Below are positions 43,085-64,000 of a stretch of DNA of 64,000 nucleotides, in pieces. The notes beneath the pieces are model-generated. The model did no database searches. It saw nothing but the letters and a program-made list of their open reading frames with translations, and was not told the origin of the DNA. A program made the translations under genes and the position numbers. The stretch's first letter is position 1, and every line of letters starts with the position of its first letter. The stretch covers positions 61,083 through 125,082 of the forward strand of contig NZ_KQ948937.1 of assembly GCF_001514235.1 (NCBI RefSeq), given 5' to 3'. The stretch comes from Streptomyces caeruleatus (GTDB lineage Bacteria > Actinomycetota > Actinomycetes > Streptomycetales > Streptomycetaceae).

Positions 43085-43997
43085 CCGCCGGCGTCCGCCC
43101 GCGCAGCCGGCCGCCGAGCAGCGCCAGACCCAGGGGCGTCACCGTGTGCAGCACCTTGTTCCGCACCCGGCGCGTGCTGATCAGCCCCGACTGGCGCAGT
43201 ACGGCGGCGTGCTGGCTGGCGCCCGCCGACGAGATGCCCAGGCGTTCGGCGAGCTGGCCCGTGGTGCAGGCGGCCGTCATCAGCACCCGCAGCGCGGCCG
43301 CCCGGGTCTGGCCGACCAGGGCGCCGAGGGCCTGTACGTCGGGCTCCGGGCCGCCCCACAGGTCGGCGGCCCGGTGGCCGGCGGGCGGGGCGGCGAAGAC
43401 GAGCGCCGCCATGCCGGTGCCCGGCTCGCACTCGACGACCCGGCCGACCTTGCCGGGCAGGAACACGGACGGACACAACAACAGGCCCCGGCCGTCGAGA
43501 CGGATCTCGCGGTCGGGGCCGTCGGGTATCTCCAGGACCGAGCCGGTCCACACGATTCTGGGATGCAGGGTGGCGAGCAGCTCCTCGACGCCGCCGGTCA
43601 TGATGATCCGGCCACGTGCCTCGCACTCGGCTTCGAGCCGTTCGCCGATGCGGTCCCAGTACGGCACGACCGCCGCCCGCCACATGTCCACGGCCAGCCG
43701 GAACGCGTCCGCGCGGGTCAGCCCCACGGGCGGCCCGCCGCTCGTCACCGGCCTTCGCTCCAGCAGGAACAGCAGGTCGTCCGGGGCGTCGACGGTGCGC
43801 GGCAGCCGGGCCGAAGTCGTCCAGGGCGGGCTCTGCAACGGCAGTCGGCGCCGGGCCTCGTCACGCCATCGCGCATAGTCGGCGTGACCGGATCCGGTCA
43901 GCACACCGAGGGCGAAGGCTCCCTCGGCGACCGGGCCGAGCGTGCTCCGCAGCCGGGTACGGGCCAGGTCCGCCGCGGTGAAGTGAACTCTCTGCAT
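43014..43997 (-). CDS. ArsR-like winged-helix regulator with DUF5937-type N-terminus
   Basis: This 327-residue protein starts MQRVHFTAADLARTRL, usual for a group of actinobacterial regulators. A long N-terminal part of unknown fold precedes a C-terminal helix-turn-helix near residues 230-295 (TTGQLAERLGISSAGASQHAAVLRQSGLI), with wing RVRNKVLHTVTPLG. No metal-binding cysteine pair was seen in the helix. It is downstream of halogenase 2 (52-bp gap) and so could be made with the NRPS-2 operon. It probably senses a small molecule. Its target is unknown. Confidence 0.85.
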   Translation of the reverse strand: MQRVHFTAADLARTRLRSTLGPVAEGAFALGVLTGSGHADYARWRDEARRRLPLQSPPWTTSARLPRTVDAPDDLLFLLERRPVTSGGPPVGLTRADAFRLAVDMWRAAVVPYWDRIGERLEAECEARGRIIMTGGVEELLATLHPRIVWTGSVLEIPDGPDREIRLDGRGLLLCPSVFLPGKVGRVVECEPGTGMAALVFAAPPAGHRAADLWGGPEPDVQALGALVGQTRAAALRVLMTAACTTGQLAERLGISSAGASQHAAVLRQSGLISTRRVRNKVLHTVTPLGLALLGGRLRGRTPAVSAPAMAGTASGRTAAGSGHLAG

Positions 43998-44049
43998 GCT
44001 CGCCCCTGGTGGTGGTGATGAGCGGGCCGCCCGCGGACGGCCCGCTCGG

Positions 44050-45393
44050 TCAGAAGCCGGGTGCCGACGCCGGGGCCCGGAGGGTGCCGAGGTAGGGATG
44101 CCAGAGATGGCCGGGGTTGCCCTCCACCTCCGCCACGATCTCCCGCATCGCCGCGAGGGCCTTGGGCTCCTCCCCGTCGTAGACGTCGCCCTGGAGCATC
44201 TTCAGCACGTCGATGCGGTAGCGCGGGTCCTGGACGAACGCGGTGAACAGGACGTTCAGGCGGTAGTAGATGGAGATGAACTCGTACCAGTACCGCACCG
44301 CGCGGCGCAGCTTGGTCTCGTAGGTCTCGAACCGCTTCTTGGCGAAGTCGCCCGCCTCGTGCGCCGCGATGATGTCCTGGGCCGCGATCCGGGCGCTGTT
44401 GAGGGCGACGCTCACCCCGCTGGAGAAGATCGGGTCGACGAAGCGCGCCGCGTCCCCGATGAGCACGAAACGGTCGCCGCAGATCTGCTTCATCGCGTAG
44501 CTGTAGTCGCCCTCGGCCTTGAACTCCCGGATCCGCTCGGCGTTCCCCAGCGCGTCGCGCAGTTCGGGCCGGCTGGAGACGAAGTCCCAGAAGAACCCCT
44601 CGCGGTCCTTGGCCGCGGCGGCGAAGCGCTTCTTCTGGGTGACCACGCCGATGCTGGTGATGGTGTCGGTGATCGGGATCTGCCACACCCAGGTGTCCTT
44701 GATGGGCAGGAAGTGCACGAAGATGTGGTCCGCCTGGGCGGCGTCGGCGGCGATGGCGGTGCGGTCCAGGCCCTCGAACCAGGTGTGCACGGCGTACTGG
44801 TCGAAGACCGGGTCGGCGACCTTCACCTTGAGCTGGCGCCCCAGCAGCGTGCCGCGGCCGGAGGCGTCGACGACCATCCGGGCGGTGTAGTCGGTCTCCT
44901 TGGCCGCCAGCCGGACGGTCAGCCGCACCAGTTCGGGGTCGTCGAAGTCCACCTTCAGCACCCGGGCGCCGTTCAGGACGGTGGCGCCCTGTTCGTCGGC
45001 GTGCCGCAGCAGGATCGCGTCGAACCTGCCGCGGTCCACGTGGAAGGTGTAGTCGCGGTCGACGCCGGGCTGGTCGCGTTCCACGAACGCGATGTCGGCG
45101 GTCCAGCCGTGGCTGAGGCCGCTGTATCCCATGCGGGGTATGTCCCGTGACTCGGCGGAGGTCCAGGAGGCGCCGTACTTCTTCGGGAACCCGGCCTCGT
45201 CGATCTTCTCGAGGGCGCCGATCTCGTGCAGCACGGGGGTGGTCGCCGGGACGAGCGACTCGCCGACGTGCGGCCGTGGGAACGTCTCGCCCTCGAACAC
45301 GACGACGGAGAGTCCGGCCCTGGCGAGATAGGAGGCCATGGTCGAGCCGGCCGGCCCGCCACCGATGATCGCGACGTCGAAGTCGGCTTTCAT
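44050..45393 (-). CDS. FAD-dependent halogenase 2, phenol type (ChlB4/CndH-like)
   Basis: This 447-residue halogenase starts at ATG 45393. The FAD motif is VAIIGGGPAGSTMASYLARAG, the halogenase motif DTWVWQIPI (WxWxIP) is near residue 220, and the second FAD motif is VLIGDAARFVDPIFSSGV. These are features of the group that chlorinates phenolic or pyrrolic rings held on carrier proteins. It overlaps the free-standing carrier gene as ATGA, which strongly suggests that the substrate is bound there. With the PKS and KASIII, this matches the chlorothricin ChlB1-ChlB3-ChlB2-ChlB4 logic for chloro-6-methylsalicylate. It needs FADH2, perhaps from the reductase at 42569. Confidence 0.92.
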   Translation of the reverse strand: MKADFDVAIIGGGPAGSTMASYLARAGLSVVVFEGETFPRPHVGESLVPATTPVLHEIGALEKIDEAGFPKKYGASWTSAESRDIPRMGYSGLSHGWTADIAFVERDQPGVDRDYTFHVDRGRFDAILLRHADEQGATVLNGARVLKVDFDDPELVRLTVRLAAKETDYTARMVVDASGRGTLLGRQLKVKVADPVFDQYAVHTWFEGLDRTAIAADAAQADHIFVHFLPIKDTWVWQIPITDTITSIGVVTQKKRFAAAAKDREGFFWDFVSSRPELRDALGNAERIREFKAEGDYSYAMKQICGDRFVLIGDAARFVDPIFSSGVSVALNSARIAAQDIIAAHEAGDFAKKRFETYETKLRRAVRYWYEFISIYYRLNVLFTAFVQDPRYRIDVLKMLQGDVYDGEEPKALAAMREIVAEVEGNPGHLWHPYLGTLRAPASAPGF

Positions 45394-45667
45394 GCCTTCT
45401 CCTTCTGGGCGTTGTTTTCCAGCGACAGCTCGTGCAGCATTCCGGCGATGGTCCGGATGTCCTTGAAATGGTCGATGTCGATTTTCGCGGGCGAGACGTA
45501 CAGGCCCAGCTCGTCACGGATATAGGTCAGCAGGAGCGCGACCCGCAGCGAGTCCAGGACGCCCGATTCCATGAGCGGGGACACATCGTTCAGCCGGTCC
45601 CGGTCGTCGCCCTGGAGGAATTCCTCCCCGATGAACGTGACGAGCGCGGACACATAGTCTTCTTCGG

Positions 45668-45671
<4 letters not shown>
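45390..45671 (-). CDS. Free-standing acyl/peptidyl carrier protein
   Basis: This is a 93-residue carrier protein with the phosphopantetheine serine in MESGVLDSLRVALLLTYI near residue 44. It is acidic and of helical carrier type (YVSALVTFIGEEFL ... IRTIAGMLHELSLE). ATG 45671 is chosen because it overlaps the NRPS-2 stop as ATGA and gives the normal carrier length. It overlaps halogenase 2 in the same way. It probably accepts the 6-methylsalicyl group from the PKS through the KASIII protein and presents it for chlorination, like ChlB2. Confidence 0.9.
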
Positions 45672-50758
<5,087 letters not shown>

Positions 50759-50870
50759 CGACTCTCCCAATGGGTCGGCAGTGGACCTGGGCCCGGGCAC
50801 CCCCGCGGGCAGGGCCGCGTCGCCCGCTGCCCGCCACGCGGAGATCTTGCTGAACCGGCCAATACTGCGG

Positions 50871-50885
50871 CTATATCGCGGTTAT
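50871..50885 (-). promoter_or_regulatory. Candidate SARP box D upstream of NRPS-2
   Basis: On the - strand, ATAACCGCGATATAGCC carries ATAACC and ATAGCC 11 bp apart, about 115-130 bp before ATG 50758. It overlaps the last codons of the upstream MFS gene, so NRPS-2 may have its own activated promoter even though it is in line with NRPS-3 and MFS. Confidence 0.45.
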
Positions 50886-52203
50886 CGCGCGGAATCGGAC
50901 GATGAGCCGGCCGGTTCCGTCATCGTCTTGCCGGGGTCCCCGGCCGGTGTGTCGTTCTCGTCGATGCGCCGGGCGCCGCGCACCGCCGGGATCAGTGCCG
51001 TGGCCACGAAGGTCGCCAGCATCACGACCCCGACCGCCAGCACCGTCCTTCTCGCTCCGACGGAGCTCAGCGCGAACCCGCCGGCCAGCGAGCCCAGCGA
51101 ACCGGCCCCCGAACTCAGCAGGCCCGCGACGCCGCCCACCCGGCCCTGCATCTCGTCCGGGGCCATCCGCACCTGGTAGACCCCGGCCAGCAGGTTGAGG
51201 ACCGCCCCGGCGAAGGACGTGCCCGCGAACAGCGCGGCCAGCACGTACACCTCGTCCGTCAGCGCGACCATCGGCATCAGCACCGTCCAGACCCCGAAGA
51301 TCGAGATCATCACCGGGCCGGGCCGCAGCCGCCGCACCAGCTGCGAACCGGACACGGCACCGACGATGCCGCCCAGACCCGACACCAGACCGATGACGCC
51401 GATCGTCGCCGGGGAGCCGCCGCTCTCCTTGACGATCAGGACCAGCGCCAACGACAGCACCTGGAACAGGATGTTGGTGACCGCGACCAGTGATATCGCC
51501 GCACGAAGAAAGCGCTGCGCCAGCAACCAGCGGAAGCCCTCGGCCATTTCGGCCCGCAGCCGCAGCGGGGTGCGCGGGCGCTCGGACTGGAAGTCCCGCC
51601 GGATGCACAACAGGCTTATCAAGGCGGCGAGATGGGCCAGCGCCGCGCACACGAACGGCGACCACCTCGCGACCCCGTACAGCGAACTGCCCAGCGGCTG
51701 GCCCAGCAGGCCCGCGGCCCGGGACCTGGCCTCGTTGCGGGACAGGGCGGGGGAGAGATGGTCCGGGTGGACCACGTTGCGGACCGCCGCCCGTTCGGAG
51801 AGCCGGTAGAAGATCGACGCCGTGCCGCTGACGAAGGCCACGGCCATGACATGGGCCAGCCACAGCCGGTCGCCGATCACCGCCACCGCCACGCTGGCCA
51901 GCGCCAGCAATGCCGCCACATCGCAGACGATCATCGTCCGGCGCCGGTCCAGCCGGTCCACCAGCACACCCGCGGGCAACTGCACGAGCAGCATGGGCAG
52001 CAGCCCGGCGAAGGCCACGAAGCCGGCGTCGGTGGGCGAGCCGCCGTGCCAGATCATCAGCAGCGGATAGGCGATGGCGGCGGTGCGGTCGCCCAGCACC
52101 GAGACGCCCGCGCCCAGCCACAGCAACAGGTAGTCACGGTTGGCGCGCAGCGGCCCGGGGGGCCGCTGCGGGCCGGCCGCGAGGGCCGGCCCGTCGGCGG
52201 TGC

Positions 52204-52207
<4 letters not shown>
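50882..52207 (-). CDS. MFS exporter, EntS-like
   Basis: This 441-residue integral membrane protein of the major facilitator superfamily resembles the EntS/drug-efflux group. It has about 12 hydrophobic segments, opening with RDYLLLWLGAGVSVLGDRTAA, the loop VLVDRLDRRRTMIVCD after helix 2, and GIGGIVGAV-like helix packing later. GTG 52207 overlaps the NRPS-3 stop as GTGA. The reading frame is open far into NRPS-3, but that stretch is a shadow with no membrane character. It probably exports the peptide product. Confidence 0.88.

Positions 52208-64000
<11,793 letters not shown>

Overview
The window is high-GC DNA with operons joined by ATGA/GTGA start-stop overlaps, frequent GTG/TTG starts and a SARP regulator. 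It reads as a Streptomyces (or close relative) chromosome segment rich in specialised metabolism. No rRNA, tRNA, CRISPR array, transposase or integrase was found. Functions are read from motifs by eye; no database search was possible.

Left region (1-15871, all + strand): a peptide pathway built on 3,5-dihydroxyphenylglycine (Dpg). It holds the end of a FAD amine/amino-acid oxidase, a free-standing truncated-C/A/PCP NRPS, a PGM1-type ATP-grasp peptide ligase, an O-methyltransferase, a heterodimeric ABC exporter, a second methyltransferase, an HpgT-type aminotransferase and a complete dpgABCD set. An ATP-grasp ligase beside Dpg genes recalls the pheganomycin and resorcinomycin families.

Middle (16010-21428): a small secreted pectin-degradation island. 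A PL26-like exo-rhamnogalacturonan lyase and a DUF6250-like protein on the - strand diverge from a PL4-like rhamnogalacturonan lyase on the + strand. It looks like a catabolic spacer between two biosynthetic clusters.

Right region (21493-64000, open at the right end): a hybrid aromatic-polyketide/non-ribosomal-peptide cluster. SbnA and SbnB homologues make L-2,3-diaminopropionate. Two SyrP-like Fe(II)/2-oxoglutarate hydroxylases and a cation/proton antiporter are encoded with them. A 6-methylsalicylate-synthase-like iterative PKS, a KASIII-like acyltransferase, a free-standing carrier protein and a phenol-type halogenase make up a chlorothricin-like aromatic acyl unit. A second, tryptophan-type halogenase has its own flavin reductase. 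Three NRPS proteins follow: C-A-PCP-C, A-PCP-C-A-PCP, and ...A-PCP-(C-A-PCP)x3-TE. The terminal C of the first pairs naturally with the leading A of the second. The last protein ends in a penicillin-binding-protein-type thioesterase fused in cis, and its C domains carry an altered HHxxxDG motif. An MFS exporter and an ArsR-like regulator complete the set.

Regulation: the SARP gene at 24334 lies between the sbnA and sbnB operons. ATAG-type direct repeats spaced 11 or 22 bp occur upstream of sbnA, the second hydroxylase, NRPS-1 and NRPS-2, and form a candidate SARP regulon. The inferred product of the right cluster is a chlorinated 6-methylsalicyl-capped, diaminopropionate-containing and probably hydroxylated, possibly cyclic peptide.
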